11,302 nucleotides of DNA from an uncultured Lachnospiraceae bacterium (GCA_910579495.1 CAJTVD010000097.1:1-11302), one strand, 5' to 3'. Shown: positions 1-7,292, counted from the stretch's first letter. Notes: generated from the letters alone by a model not told the origin. Translations and numbers: made by a program.

Positions 1-131
1 CTTTAATATACACCTGTTTTCAAGCGGATTCAATTATTTTATAAAAATAGTTAAATCAGCTTTATTGCTATGCCTTCCTATCAATCAGGATTAAAGATTT
101 AAGCAGAAAAATCCTCTTTTTCCACGTTTTA
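1..131. other. AT-rich non-coding edge
   Basis: No convincing gene, hairpin or repeat is visible here. It lies downstream of the stop codon of the broken minus-strand frame that ends at 132. An A/T-rich stretch follows that stop on the minus strand, but I see no stem that would make a clear intrinsic terminator. Confidence 0.4.
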
Positions 132-562
132 TCAATTACTCTTTACCGTTTGATTTGAAATATTCATTTTAGCAACATTAAGTTGACCTTCTTTCTGTTT
201 GTGAGTGCAGTTTTCCGGATGATTTTTTCTAAAGTTAATGACATTGTTGGTGAAGGATAACCGTCTGTCAGGGCAGTGTGGCTGCGATATAAACCCACCG
301 GAAATTTCTTTATACCCTTTTAATTCCGTAAGACAGACACTTCTTCCGTTTGTATAAAAAATCAAATCATTTTTATATTCACTGATACAGCAGGCGGAGA
401 TTTCTCCCTTAAAAATAACTTCATCCTTTTCCAGTACAGCTGATTCAATCACTGCACAATACAATACTTTGGCTCATCTCCCGTCTTGGCTGCAAGGAAG
501 CGCTCTGCAGCCGTTATCCCATTATGCAAAAAAAGCCAGCATCTCTGTCCGCTTTCTTTCAT
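132..562 (-). pseudogene. Broken small protein gene of unknown function
   Basis: Two minus-strand frames join into one plausible protein. The first starts at ATG 562-560, overlapping an upstream stop as ATGA, and reads MKESGQRCWLFLHNGITAAE and onward through DEPKYC. The second runs from about 464 to a TGA at 132-134 and contains CAVIESAVLEKDEV. The junction is a tandem copy of ATTGT (minus strand 465-461 and 460-456). Removing one unit gives a single frame of about 141 residues. There is no good ribosome site at 562, so translation may have been coupled to the upstream frame. No domain is recognised; the protein looks soluble, with Cys-Cys and several charged patches. Joining the frames is inference. 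The alternative is that only the downstream 110-residue frame, with a TTG start, is used. Confidence 0.45.
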
Positions 563-848
563 TTAAAACTGTATCCGTTTTTAGAACTTGCGGAAATCTC
601 CATCCGTAGAGCTTGCCAGATAATAAACCGGATATATTCTGTCTGGTTCAGCATTTTAAACCAGCCGCGCTGTAAACAATACTTTTTCCTGAATATAATA
701 TATCCCATGGCAGGGACTATGACAAAATATCCAGTTCATCCTCCGCAGACTTGTATTCAAGTATATAATGACCTCTGAATATCCCGCCAGTCTCATTGTC
801 AATCTGTATATCTAGTATCACAAATTCAGCTGGAAATGAAATCTTCAT
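562..848 (-). pseudogene. Remnant small frames upstream of the broken gene
   Basis: The minus strand opens with ATG at 848-846, overlapping the preceding stop as ATGA, and reads MKISFPAEFVILDIQIDNET and onward to a TAG at 719-717 (43 residues). The same frame continues as SLPWDILYSGKSIVYSAAGL before a TGA at 650-648, which overlaps a further ATG at 654 that encodes 31 residues and ends at 561-559. The chain of ATGA-type overlaps suggests a former operon or one longer gene broken by stop codons. No ribosome site precedes any of these starts and I recognise no family. Real coding history is likely; which frame was used is unclear. Confidence 0.3.
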
Positions 849-1000
849 TTTGTTATTAAAATATATGGATTGAATTCTGCAATGGGCTCAATCATTCCGA
901 ACAGGGATATAAGAGCGACAATGCATATGAGCTGCCCAAAAAAGCAATATCCCCCGTCGTATAAGCATATTATCTCTGATTTTCCCTTTTTCCAGGTAAT
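845..1000 (-). pseudogene. C-terminal remnant of a membrane protein
   Basis: The minus-strand frame ending at TGA 847-845 finishes with a hydrophobic stretch (YCFFGQLICIVALISLFG) followed by a short polar tail ending in LITK. This looks like the last membrane segment of a larger protein. No start codon or ribosome site belongs to it. Upstream the frame runs into the terminator of the cupin gene, so the 5' part appears to be missing. The stop overlaps the next ATG by ATGA, the usual sign of translational coupling. The family cannot be identified from so short a piece. Confidence 0.3.
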
Positions 1001-1016
1001 TTCTGATATCAGGAAA

Positions 1017-1053
1017 ACCGCCGCATATGGCGATAAGCCATAGCTGCGGCGGT
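1017..1053 (-). terminator. Intrinsic terminator of the cupin gene
   Basis: On the minus strand, about 25 bases after the cupin stop codon, a GC-rich stem (ACCGCCGC...GCGGCGGT arms, small TTATC loop, one or two bulged bases) is followed by TTTT. Its core GCATATGG...CCATA resembles the hairpins at 3887-3923 and 9739-9775. Confidence 0.75.
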
Positions 1054-1077
1054 CTGTTCCTATACTCCTTTTCTTTT

Positions 1078-1461
1078 TCAGCATAAGGCAGGCATAAACC
1101 TGGCAAACAGATACAGCCCCTCTGCCCCTGCAATGACCTCATGAGTTACACCTGCCTGCATGATGGATATGGTACCAGGTTCATACGGAATCGTACTTCC
1201 TGCATTTACACATTTCCCAATACCCTTAATCACCTCATGCGTCTCCAGCTGCGTTTCATGGATATGCTTCCCAATACTGCACTCAGGAGCAATCCGCACC
1301 AAATGGAAGCTGAGCATCCCGTCTGTATCCTTCGCCGTAATAATATGCTTCAGCTCCACACCCTCAAATGCCGGATGCTTTGACCATCCAATCTGTGCAA
1401 AGCAAGCCTTCCTTTCAGGCAAAACCAGTGTTCCATTGTTAAACAATTCAAATGTATCCAT
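1078..1461 (-). CDS. Small cupin-domain protein
   Basis: A 127-residue single-domain cupin. The metal-binding signature is visible as H66-x-H68 followed by E73 and E76, then G80 (motif 1), and the second motif as PGTISIMQAGVTHEV with H107. These residues would hold a divalent metal inside a beta barrel. Start ATG 1461 is preceded by GGAGGTGCAG, a strong ribosome site. The gene follows an AraC-type regulator on the same strand after an 83-bp gap and ends in a strong hairpin terminator, so the two probably form a regulator-target pair. Such small cupins include isomerases, dioxygenase-like enzymes and non-enzymatic sugar or ligand binders; the sequence alone does not decide. It is cytoplasmic, with no signal peptide. 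Confidence 0.85.
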   Translation of the reverse strand: MDTFELFNNGTLVLPERKACFAQIGWSKHPAFEGVELKHIITAKDTDGMLSFHLVRIAPECSIGKHIHETQLETHEVIKGIGKCVNAGSTIPYEPGTISIMQAGVTHEVIAGAEGLYLFARFMPALC

Positions 1462-1544
1462 TCTGCACCTCCGATAAAATATGTGAACTGACTTACGTTT
1501 TCATCATATTCTCTGGAAGCGCTCCTGTCTTGTAAAAAATTGCC

Positions 1545-2291
1545 CTATATACTCTGTCCGATCCGTTTTTTTGAGCGGATATATTCCGACGGAGATATCC
1601 CGACAATCCTATGGAAAGCCTTGTCAAAGTGGCTCTGGTCATAAAACCCCATTTCTGCAGCAATCCTGCTGATTGTCTTTTCCCCATCCAGCAGACTCTG
1701 TGATTTCCGTATGCGGTTCTGGATACAGAACTGGTGCGGCGTCATTCCGATACTGTTTCTAAATTTTCTTATGAGATAATATTTACTGACAAAAATATCC
1801 GCCGCCAATGATTCTGCAGACCGTTCCTGTTCCGGGCAGCTGACAATCTTATCTGTCAGAATTTTTATATCTGAATCCATCTCTTTCCATCCGTTATCCC
1901 AGTGGCAGTAAACTTCCCGCACGGAAACCAGCAATGTATTTCCCTGTTCTTTCCCAAAAATCCCCTGTGACACTGCCTCCCCTGACAGTTTCCGGAAAAA
2001 TTCCTCTGCTGTTTCTATATTCGTCTCCTTTATAAAAGCAGTACCTATACACATGGATAGCAGACGCGCATATTTTCCCTGACGCACAGAATGTATTGCA
2101 TAAGGAGGAATGATGAACACATCTCCCTTGCGGCACACCGCTTCCCTGTCATCCAGACAAAGGACAGCCGTTCCCTGCAGAACTACTGATATGACATAAT
2201 GACTTGCATGGTTATGAAAATCAAAATGTTTATCTATATTTTCTGACAGCACAAACTCGATTGGGTATTTATCGTATTGATAATACTGCAT
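1545..2291 (-). CDS. AraC-family transcriptional regulator
   Basis: A 248-residue protein with the usual AraC layout. The N-terminal cupin-like ligand-binding domain (about 20-75) contains HFDFHNHASHYVISVVLQG and GDVFIIPPYAIHSV. A linker follows, then two helix-turn-helix motifs at about 156-180 (ESLAADIFVSKYYLIRKFRN) and 205-240 (ISRIAAEMGFYDQSHFDKAF, then GISPSEYI). The second is close to the family consensus. Length is normal for the family. Start ATG 2291 follows GGGAGTGAAAGAAAT. It lies upstream of a small cupin gene on the same strand and probably controls it in response to a small ligand. The frame is intact, unlike many neighbours. The ligand is unknown; the N-terminal histidines resemble those of sugar-type AraC regulators. 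Confidence 0.92.
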   Translation of the reverse strand: MQYYQYDKYPIEFVLSENIDKHFDFHNHASHYVISVVLQGTAVLCLDDREAVCRKGDVFIIPPYAIHSVRQGKYARLLSMCIGTAFIKETNIETAEEFFRKLSGEAVSQGIFGKEQGNTLLVSVREVYCHWDNGWKEMDSDIKILTDKIVSCPEQERSAESLAADIFVSKYYLIRKFRNSIGMTPHQFCIQNRIRKSQSLLDGEKTISRIAAEMGFYDQSHFDKAFHRIVGISPSEYIRSKKRIGQSI

Positions 2292-2378
2292 ATTTCTTTC
2301 ACTCCCGCCATCCCTTCTTGTTTCTTGCCAAAACTCGCCTTGCTTAAATATGGCTGATTGGGAAATGCGTAATGAAAT

Positions 2379-2918
2379 TTATTTCCTGTTCATAAAATCC
2401 CAATATGCCTGCATACTGTTCTGGTAATATGCCGCCGTCCTTTTCTGGAACAGCAGCTTCATGTCGCCAATCTGTTTCCGGAACATATCCATGAAATCGG
2501 TCCGGTCATTCAATCCCATAGCCCCGGCTTCCATCGGAAGGGAAGTAAAGCCTCCCAGTTTTTTCAAACTCATATGCGCTTCCAGTGCACGCATTTCCAC
2601 AACAGAAGCTGACCTGGGGTTTACTTCATTAATATGTATGGCCTTTTCAAATTCATCTCCATTTTCATCAACGCCTTTTGCGATGATTACTGGATCCTCC
2701 TCTGCTGAATCTTCTGCATATTTTAGATAATAAGACAGACCCGTGCCGTTCCCGCCGGTCCACAGCATATCTTCATCAGTAAAAATATGATAGACTTTTG
2801 GCATGTCTGCCACCTGATTCACCTGTGCCGCAAAACTTTTCCCAGCCGTATTCTGCTGTGTCCTTTCGTTCTCCTGCCATACCGGATGCCCCGCTGTTCC
2901 TATTCCGTTAACATTCAT
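2379..2918 (-). CDS. Uncharacterised soluble protein D (DUF6033-like)
   Basis: An intact 179-residue protein starting at ATG 2918 with ribosome site GGAGG about 8 bases upstream. It begins MNVNGIGTAGHPVW, contains a central acidic region (DSAEEDPVIIAKGVDENGDE) and ends in a helical, aromatic-rich tail (AYYQNSMQAYWDFMNRK). There is no signal peptide, membrane segment or catalytic motif. It lies 18 bp after the stop of broken gene C, so the two were an operon. From memory it resembles DUF6033-type proteins found beside FlxA-like proteins in Lachnospiraceae; I could not check this. The N-terminal M-x-V-N-G-I matches gene B's MTINGIN. Function is unknown. Confidence 0.75.
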   Translation of the reverse strand: MNVNGIGTAGHPVWQENERTQQNTAGKSFAAQVNQVADMPKVYHIFTDEDMLWTGGNGTGLSYYLKYAEDSAEEDPVIIAKGVDENGDEFEKAIHINEVNPRSASVVEMRALEAHMSLKKLGGFTSLPMEAGAMGLNDRTDFMDMFRKQIGDMKLLFQKRTAAYYQNSMQAYWDFMNRK

Positions 2919-2936
2919 TTTTCCAGTCCTCCATAA

Positions 2937-3434
2937 TCACCCGTTATTTTCCGATACCAGCGCACCCAGCTTCTCTAAAAACAACTGGCAGAACTCCCGT
3001 TCCTTCATTTGCTGCCTCTGTACATCTATGCTATTTAAGTTCTCCGTGGAACGCGGGTGATCCAGATCATAAAGTGCCTTCTCTGCTGCACTGACTGCCG
3101 ACTGCACTGTGCTTCCGAGCAGATTATTTGTACCGCCGGTTCCTTTCATCCAGTTTTCCATCCTCTGCACCATCATCTTCGAAATATGCGTCAGCATGCC
3201 GTTCCCAGATATCCCAAGTCCGTTCATGCCGGTTTCCTTTGCCGCATCCATGCCTTCTTCACTTCTTCTGGCGCATTCGCCCCGACTGATGCAAAGGCTT
3301 TCTCATCAAAATCATTTTTATCATATTTACCCTGCGCTGCTTTCTCTGCCACAGTTTCCATAAATTCTGCAGTTTCAGACACGGCATTTTTCTCCGTTTT
3401 TCCTGTTCTGTACCATGCCGATTTTATGATTCAT
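2937..3434 (-). pseudogene. Uncharacterised protein C, broken by two frameshifts
   Basis: The only long open part is 3251-2937 (104 residues, MDAAKETGMNGLG onward), but its ATG has no ribosome site. Directly upstream, in another frame, the minus strand encodes RTGKTEKNAV...EFMETVAEKAAQ...AFASVGANAPEEVKKAW, which runs into it. Further up, ATG 3434 begins MNHKIGMVQN in the first frame again. Adding back one AGAAC unit near 3405-3413 and one ATGG unit near 3248-3252 gives a single 168-residue protein containing GANAPEEVKKAWMDAAKETG. The two losses (5 and 4 bp) sum to 9, so the ends remain in phase but the middle is unreadable. The reconstruction is inference from frame continuity. The C-terminal piece might still be translated. 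Family unrecognised. Confidence 0.6.
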
Positions 3435-3463
3435 AAAGCCTATGATTTTCCCGTCCATTTATT

Positions 3464-3471
3464 TTATCGGC
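3464..3471 (-). promoter_or_regulatory. GCCGATAA box upstream of gene C
   Basis: Minus-strand GCCGATAA, identical to the -10 element of flagellar sigma-28/sigma-D promoters, lies 30 bases upstream of ATG 3434. A matching TAAA at the usual 15-base distance is not present, so the call is weak; an 8-base match can occur by chance in a window this size. Confidence 0.2.
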
Positions 3472-3520
3472 ATATATCAGCAAAAAGGAAGAAAAATGTT
3501 ATATCTGGACACTTAACAGT

Positions 3521-3556
3521 AGTGACTGGGCATCTCTAAAAAAATGCCCAGTCACT
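3521..3556. repeat. Perfect 13-bp inverted repeat (hairpin)
   Basis: Arms AGTGACTGGGCAT (3521-3533) and ATGCCCAGTCACT (3544-3556) are exact reverse complements around a 10-base A-rich loop. No T-tract follows on either strand, so it is not a standard intrinsic terminator. It lies just upstream of decayed gene C and 46 bases left of the MITE-like element. Confidence 0.7.
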
Positions 3557-3596
3557 CATAAGGCAGATACCCGCAAGGCGGCACATAGCCGATATA

Positions 3597-3797
3597 TAAA
3601 ACCTGAATCCGTGAAGTTCAATTGCATAATTAGGCATAGAAAACCAAGATTTATGCTGTATTCCAGCTTTTCGAGATGCTAAAATTCTATCACCCAATGG
3701 TTGAAGAAATTTTGGTACTTCTAAATCCCAAGAGACCTTGTAAAATATGGTTCTAAAGGAAATAGTACCGACTTAAATTTCACGGATTCAGGTAAAA
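3597..3797. mobile_element. MITE-like element, 191 bp, with TAAAA flanks
   Basis: A perfect 14-bp inverted repeat CCTGAATCCGTGAA / TTCACGGATTCAGG bounds 3602-3792, and both outer sides carry TAAAA (3597-3601 and 3793-3797). Terminal inverted repeats plus a 5-bp direct flank in a non-coding 191-bp segment are the signature of a non-autonomous miniature transposable element. No frame inside encodes a recognisable transposase, so it would need an enzyme supplied elsewhere. The IS4-like element at 7243 has different ends (CACCACTTTACAA) and a different target length, so it is not the obvious partner. The A-rich flank makes the 5-bp duplication less certain than the inverted repeat. Confidence 0.65.
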
Positions 3798-3872
3798 ATA
3801 AACCTTCGTGTAAGCATATCACTTCTGATTCTGCTGTTTCCTTGCAAGTGGTTTCTAATACAGTAAATAGCT

Positions 3873-3923
3873 GTTACAGAAATGGCAGACCGCCGCATAT
3901 GGAGTAAAACCATAGCGATGGTT
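3873..3923 (-). terminator. Hairpin after the nitroreductase remnant
   Basis: Matches 9723-9773 at roughly nine of every ten positions, with the core AAATGGCAGACCG, then CGCATATGGA and TAAAACCATAG. It sits at the same relative place after a minus-strand nitroreductase tail. The stem here is weakened by changes in the right arm (GCGATGGTT), so it may be a dead terminator. Confidence 0.5.
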
Positions 3924-3967
3924 AACTTTTTATTTTTTCTAATGCTGCTGAACAAGCCATAAGATTT

Positions 3968-4125
3968 TCATTTTTCTAATTTTATCGATACCGCTTCATA
4001 AACTGCCAGTTCTTCCACCGGGGTTTTGGTCTTTGAGTGACACTTCAGGTCTGCTGCTTCCTTGTCCGAATACCTGGCTGCAAAGATATTATCCAGCTCC
4101 AGGGCAGGCTGCTGCAAGGATTGGC
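3968..4125 (-). pseudogene. Nitroreductase C-terminal remnant
   Basis: The minus strand to TGA 3970-3968 encodes LELDNIFAARYSDKEAADLK, then CHSKTKTPVEELAVYEAVS. This aligns residue by residue with the end of the nitroreductase at 9824-10120 (LEPVNILAIGYPDEEASDPE, then RHAQTRIPLEKLVSYETI). No start codon or N-terminal half is found; upstream in the same frame a stop appears by about 4150. The DNA downstream, including the terminator, is also duplicated. It is therefore an old second copy of the same gene type, reduced to its tail. Several otherwise conserved residues have changed, as expected for a sequence no longer under selection. Confidence 0.7.
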
Positions 4126-4222
4126 AGTCCCAGCCATAAAGACAAAAAAATCATAACCCCAATCATAGGTTTACACAGCTGGCACAATCATAAATTAAGA
4201 ACTGCTGACACAGGCTTCTCTC

Positions 4223-4957
4223 CTATAAACAGATGTCCACCGGCACATAGGATACCGGCTGTTGTGATGTGGTCCTGGCTGCTGCCGCATCATTGGAAAC
4301 GGTCTTTGCATCCTTATTATCCTTGCCATTCTTATCATCCTTTTCTTTCCTGCTATCTGCCTTTGCAGCTTCCTCCATCGTCCTGCCTGCGTCTGCCAGC
4401 GTAGAAAACTGTGATGATGCCGCTTCTGATGCTTTCTGTTTTACCTCAGCAAGTTCTTCTTCCTTTTTCTGCGTATCGCAGCCTCTGGCCTGATCCAGTT
4501 TGATTTCAGACTGCAGAATCCTGGATTTTCCTTCCATTTTTGATGCCACGCTGCCTTGCACCTTCGCCTGTTTTATAGAACTGTCCGCAGAGATCAGCGC
4601 TGTCATTCCTGCCTGTGAAAACCCCGTGTTTTTGTTTCCTGCTTTTGTATTTCCAGCGCTTCTTGTGCCTCCAGGCATATCATTCATAGAAGATCTTTCT
4701 GCCTGCTGTTTCTCTTTACGCTGCTCCATCTGATGCTGCCTTAACTGCATATTCAGGTCACTGATCTGCTTCTGTATTTCCTGACGTTTCTTCATTTTTT
4801 CTTCCAATGTCATATCTTCGTTGGAAGAAAGCTCCTGCATCTGTTTCTGTGCGCTTGCAATCTGGCTCTGAATGTTCCGGCTGTAAGAATCCGCTGCCTG
4901 GTTCATTCCCATCTTCCCCATTTGTGTATTCGCTCCATTGATACCATTGATTGTCAT
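4223..4957 (-). CDS. FlxA-like coiled-coil protein B
   Basis: A 244-residue protein. ATG 4957 is chosen because GGGAGGAAAAGAAAA lies directly upstream and the product then begins MTINGINGANTQMGKMGMNQ; a longer frame to 5065 has no ribosome site and overlaps gene A. Residues 25-90 form a charged heptad-rich helix (IASAQKQMQEL, MTLEEKMKKRQEIQKQISDL, QMEQRKEKQQ), typical of FlxA-like proteins. The middle is Gly/Asn/Thr-rich, and the C-terminal third is again helical and very charged (DSRKEKDDKNGKDNKDAK). There are no cysteine clusters, signal peptide or membrane segments. It follows gene A after 86 bp, probably in the same transcript. In E. coli flxA belongs to the flagellar late-gene regulon; whether this homologue has a similar link is unknown. 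Confidence 0.75.
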   Translation of the reverse strand: MTINGINGANTQMGKMGMNQAADSYSRNIQSQIASAQKQMQELSSNEDMTLEEKMKKRQEIQKQISDLNMQLRQHQMEQRKEKQQAERSSMNDMPGGTRSAGNTKAGNKNTGFSQAGMTALISADSSIKQAKVQGSVASKMEGKSRILQSEIKLDQARGCDTQKKEEELAEVKQKASEAASSQFSTLADAGRTMEEAAKADSRKEKDDKNGKDNKDAKTVSNDAAAARTTSQQPVSYVPVDICL

Positions 4958-5043
4958 TTTTCTTTTCCTCCCTGTCTTTAAAATCTGAAATCCTTTTCCT
5001 GTCATACTTTCGAAAGCAGTCTGCACTGGCTGGCTTAATGCTT

Positions 5044-5596
5044 TCAGTCTGCATAATAATCCCAAATGCCATTCAGGGTATCCCTCACATAAGAAGGAAC
5101 CGAAACTCCCTGCTTTCCATTCTTCTCACTGACTGCCGCCATAAACACACGGTAAGCCCGCTCTTTGATTCCTGTACTTCGATTTTTCACAGCAGCTGTT
5201 TCCTTCTCCAAACCGCCAGAGTGATATACCGTCTGTACCTTAAAATGCTGTAATTCACTCCAGATCTGCGTAGCTGCTGCCATAAACCTGCTGTGCGTTT
5301 CATAGGTTTTATCCAGCATTTCCAGTTCTCTTTCCTTTGTCAGTTCCTGTATGCTTCCATCCTCCGCAGCATAATATTCCTTCCCGCCGCCAGATGTCTC
5401 ATATTTTTCCTCTATACGGTCTTTCAGTAACTGATAAGCGCAAGCCATCTTATTCACATAGCTGTCAAAGGTCCCCTCCTCTGCCCCTTCCTCTCCTTCA
5501 AACTCCGACATGGCCTTTTCAAAGTCATCTATCATGCCGGATGCCCCGGAGTAAGTATGTTTGCGGCAGTGTTCTCTGCAAATGATTGATATTCAT
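5044..5596 (-). pseudogene. Uncharacterised protein A with a frameshifted 5' end
   Basis: A 163-residue frame opens at ATG 5535 (MIDDFEKAMSEFEGEEGAEE onward) but has no ribosome site. A strong one, AAGGAGG, precedes ATG 5596, whose frame (MNINHLQRTLPQ) closes within 24 codons. The DNA between them in a third frame reads SFAENTAANILTPG. Restoring one 4-bp AATC unit near 5583-5590 and one G in the GGGG run at 5543-5546 gives MNINQSFAENTAANILTPGA, then SGMIDDFEKAM, a single protein of about 185 residues. The body is acidic early and helical later (KTYETHSRFMAAATQIWSEL), ending GIWDYYAD. I recognise no family. The repair is inferred from frame continuity plus the ribosome site. The open part may still be made at low level. 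Confidence 0.6.
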
Positions 5597-5759
5597 TTGT
5601 TATCCTCCTTAACAAGATTTTTTGTGAATTTAATCGGCGCTTCCCTGGCTGATCCGAACCATCTCCGCCTGTTGTCAATCATTGTTTCGGAGTAAAATTT
5701 CACAAACTAAACGGTTATGCAGTGAACCGGCCTTTTTCTGCTGTGAACACAGAATAATA
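5597..5759 (-). promoter_or_regulatory. Upstream region of the A-B-C-D cluster
   Basis: This non-coding stretch between the kinase terminator and gene A carries a minus-strand TTGACA (in ATTGACAACAGG), a GCCGATTAA box about 36 bases before ATG 5596, and ACCGTTTAG at 5707-5715, which fits the nine-base LytTR-type half-site pattern. No properly spaced second half-site or clean -10 was found, so the promoter is likely here but not pinned down. Confidence 0.35.
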
Positions 5760-5792
5760 CCTCCCATACCAGACCGCTTCCGGTATAAGAGG
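5760..5792. terminator. Hairpin terminator after the histidine kinase
   Basis: Arms CCTCCCATACC (5760-5770) and GGTATAAGAGG (5782-5792) pair over 11 positions including two G-U pairs, with an 11-base loop. Read on the minus strand it starts 8 bases past the kinase stop and is followed by TATTATT; on the plus strand it is followed by CTCTTTTT. It probably ends the kinase transcript and so separates it from gene A. Confidence 0.6.
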
Positions 5793-5799
5793 CTCTTTT

Positions 5800-7200
5800 T
5801 CATTCCATCATCAGCATAATACTAAGGCAGAATTCATCATTCTTCAAGTCAATGGCTATATCCCCGGAATACTTCCTCGCTACCATACGGATATTGGACA
5901 ATCCATATCCATGACCTTCCGTTTTTTCTTTTGATGTAACAGGCAGATCCCGTTCTTCATCCCATTGCAGATGTCCAGTGAAGCTGTTGCTTATCTCAAT
6001 CATATAAGCATTATTCCTGTGATAAGAAAGGACACAGATCGATTGCATTTCGCTCTTTTCTGCATTTCCTGATGGAATACGCGGTAAATTTTCCATTGCA
6101 TTCTGTAAGGCATTGTTCAATATCACACTGACATCAAACGCATTGATGTTTGTGCCAGTGGGATAATAAAAATCTGACCGGAAACGTATTTTCTGTTTTT
6201 CCGCTTCATTTTTGAATTCCTGCAAGATCACATCCGTTACGGGATTGCCGCTTTTTATCTCCCCGATTATCTGAGAAAGCGCAGATTTCAGTTCCTGTCC
6301 ATACTCCACCGCCTCCCCGGTATTGTTTCCAGCATAAAGCCTTTCCAGCGTAAGGATATGGTTTGTCATGTCATGTTTTATACTGCGTATGTTCTGGTAC
6401 AGGCTCTCCACCTGCCTGATATGCTTTTCGATACTATCAGCCTGCGTGGCGAGCAGTTCGTTCTGCAGCTTTTCTTCCTGTCCAGCCTTGATGTTTTGGA
6501 ACAGTATGGTCATTACCACTATCGTAATCATGGATATGCCAAAGTGCAGAAATGCCAGCCCATTGTATAAGCCGGAAATAGGCTCCATCCAGCTCATTCC
6601 TGAGCTGGTCTGATATTGTATCATGATTCCGTATCCAGTCATCCCCGTGATAGAAGGTACAATCAGCATAAGCATTTCCTTCATACTCATGTTCTCCCTT
6701 TTGTAAACGCAGTTTTTTACGATATATCTTACACTGATCCCCAATAATGCGAACCCGATTCCCGTATCCAGCAGTTCCACTCCTCCAAATATCAGAATTT
6801 TTGTCAGCAGATGTCCCTGCGGTGTATAAAAAGCATCTGATACAGGCTTTACTTCATATATGGCATCTGTTACGATCCTCGTCATATATTCTGACAGCCC
6901 GTGCAGGGAAAAAAAGGTTACCGCTATAAACGTCTTCTGTTTATAATTTCTTCGATCAATCCTGCACATGACAAAAAACGCCGACAATACCCCTATGCTG
7001 TATGCTGCAAATGTGTTTATCTCTACCGGCACAAGATACAGCGTCAGCATGACAGCAAAATAAGCAGTCCCTGATAAGACTGCCCCCTTTTTATATTCCA
7101 TAAATGGCTTTGCAAATCGAAACAGGATATACCCCGTCCCATACATTGCCATTATAGTAAAGGCCACAGACATTGCTGCCAGTATATCCGTGTACGTCAT
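5800..7200 (-). CDS. AgrC-like GHKL sensor histidine kinase
   Basis: A 466-residue membrane kinase. Residues 1-235 hold about six or seven hydrophobic segments (for example TYFAVMLTLYLVPVE-like and FGISMITIVVMTILF stretches). A coiled linker (240-265) follows, then the phospho-acceptor box SIKHDMTNH with His276. The GHKL ATP site shows an N box LNNALQNAMEN (361-371) and a G box EGHGYGLSNIRMVA (428-441). This layout is that of AgrC/VirS-type quorum or peptide sensors that pass phosphate to LytTR regulators. ATG 7200 originally followed the regulator's TAG directly; the IS at 7243 now separates them, so the normal operon transcript is interrupted. The frame itself is complete. The ligand is unknown, and no AgrB or AgrD gene is visible in the window. 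Confidence 0.9.
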   Translation of the reverse strand: MTYTDILAAMSVAFTIMAMYGTGYILFRFAKPFMEYKKGAVLSGTAYFAVMLTLYLVPVEINTFAAYSIGVLSAFFVMCRIDRRNYKQKTFIAVTFFSLHGLSEYMTRIVTDAIYEVKPVSDAFYTPQGHLLTKILIFGGVELLDTGIGFALLGISVRYIVKNCVYKRENMSMKEMLMLIVPSITGMTGYGIMIQYQTSSGMSWMEPISGLYNGLAFLHFGISMITIVVMTILFQNIKAGQEEKLQNELLATQADSIEKHIRQVESLYQNIRSIKHDMTNHILTLERLYAGNNTGEAVEYGQELKSALSQIIGEIKSGNPVTDVILQEFKNEAEKQKIRFRSDFYYPTGTNINAFDVSVILNNALQNAMENLPRIPSGNAEKSEMQSICVLSYHRNNAYMIEISNSFTGHLQWDEERDLPVTSKEKTEGHGYGLSNIRMVARKYSGDIAIDLKNDEFCLSIMLMME

Positions 7201-7234
7201 CTATCTTTTCCCCTTCCTCTGGTTATATCTTAAA

Positions 7235-7242
7235 TAACTTTT
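7235..7242. repeat. Target-site duplication, left copy
   Basis: TAACTTTT directly before the left inverted repeat. The same 8 bases occur at 8706-8713 directly after the right end. Confidence 0.85.
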
Positions 7243-7292
7243 CACCACTTTACAAGTTTTTAATAAAAAATATCGTACAGGACTTTCCGTTG

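Noticed and set aside
3057..3539. Plus-strand 160-residue frame
   Set aside because: It lies antisense to decayed gene C, has no ribosome site, and its Cys/His/Phe-rich composition is typical of a reverse-strand shadow.
4269..4733. Plus-strand Ser/Ala/Phe-rich frames
   Set aside because: They are antisense to the FlxA-like gene; the low-complexity composition mirrors its Lys/Glu-rich codons.
4758..5072. Minus-strand 104-residue frame overlapping gene B
   Set aside because: It is an out-of-frame shadow of the FlxA-like gene; gene B has the ribosome site and a coherent coiled-coil pattern.
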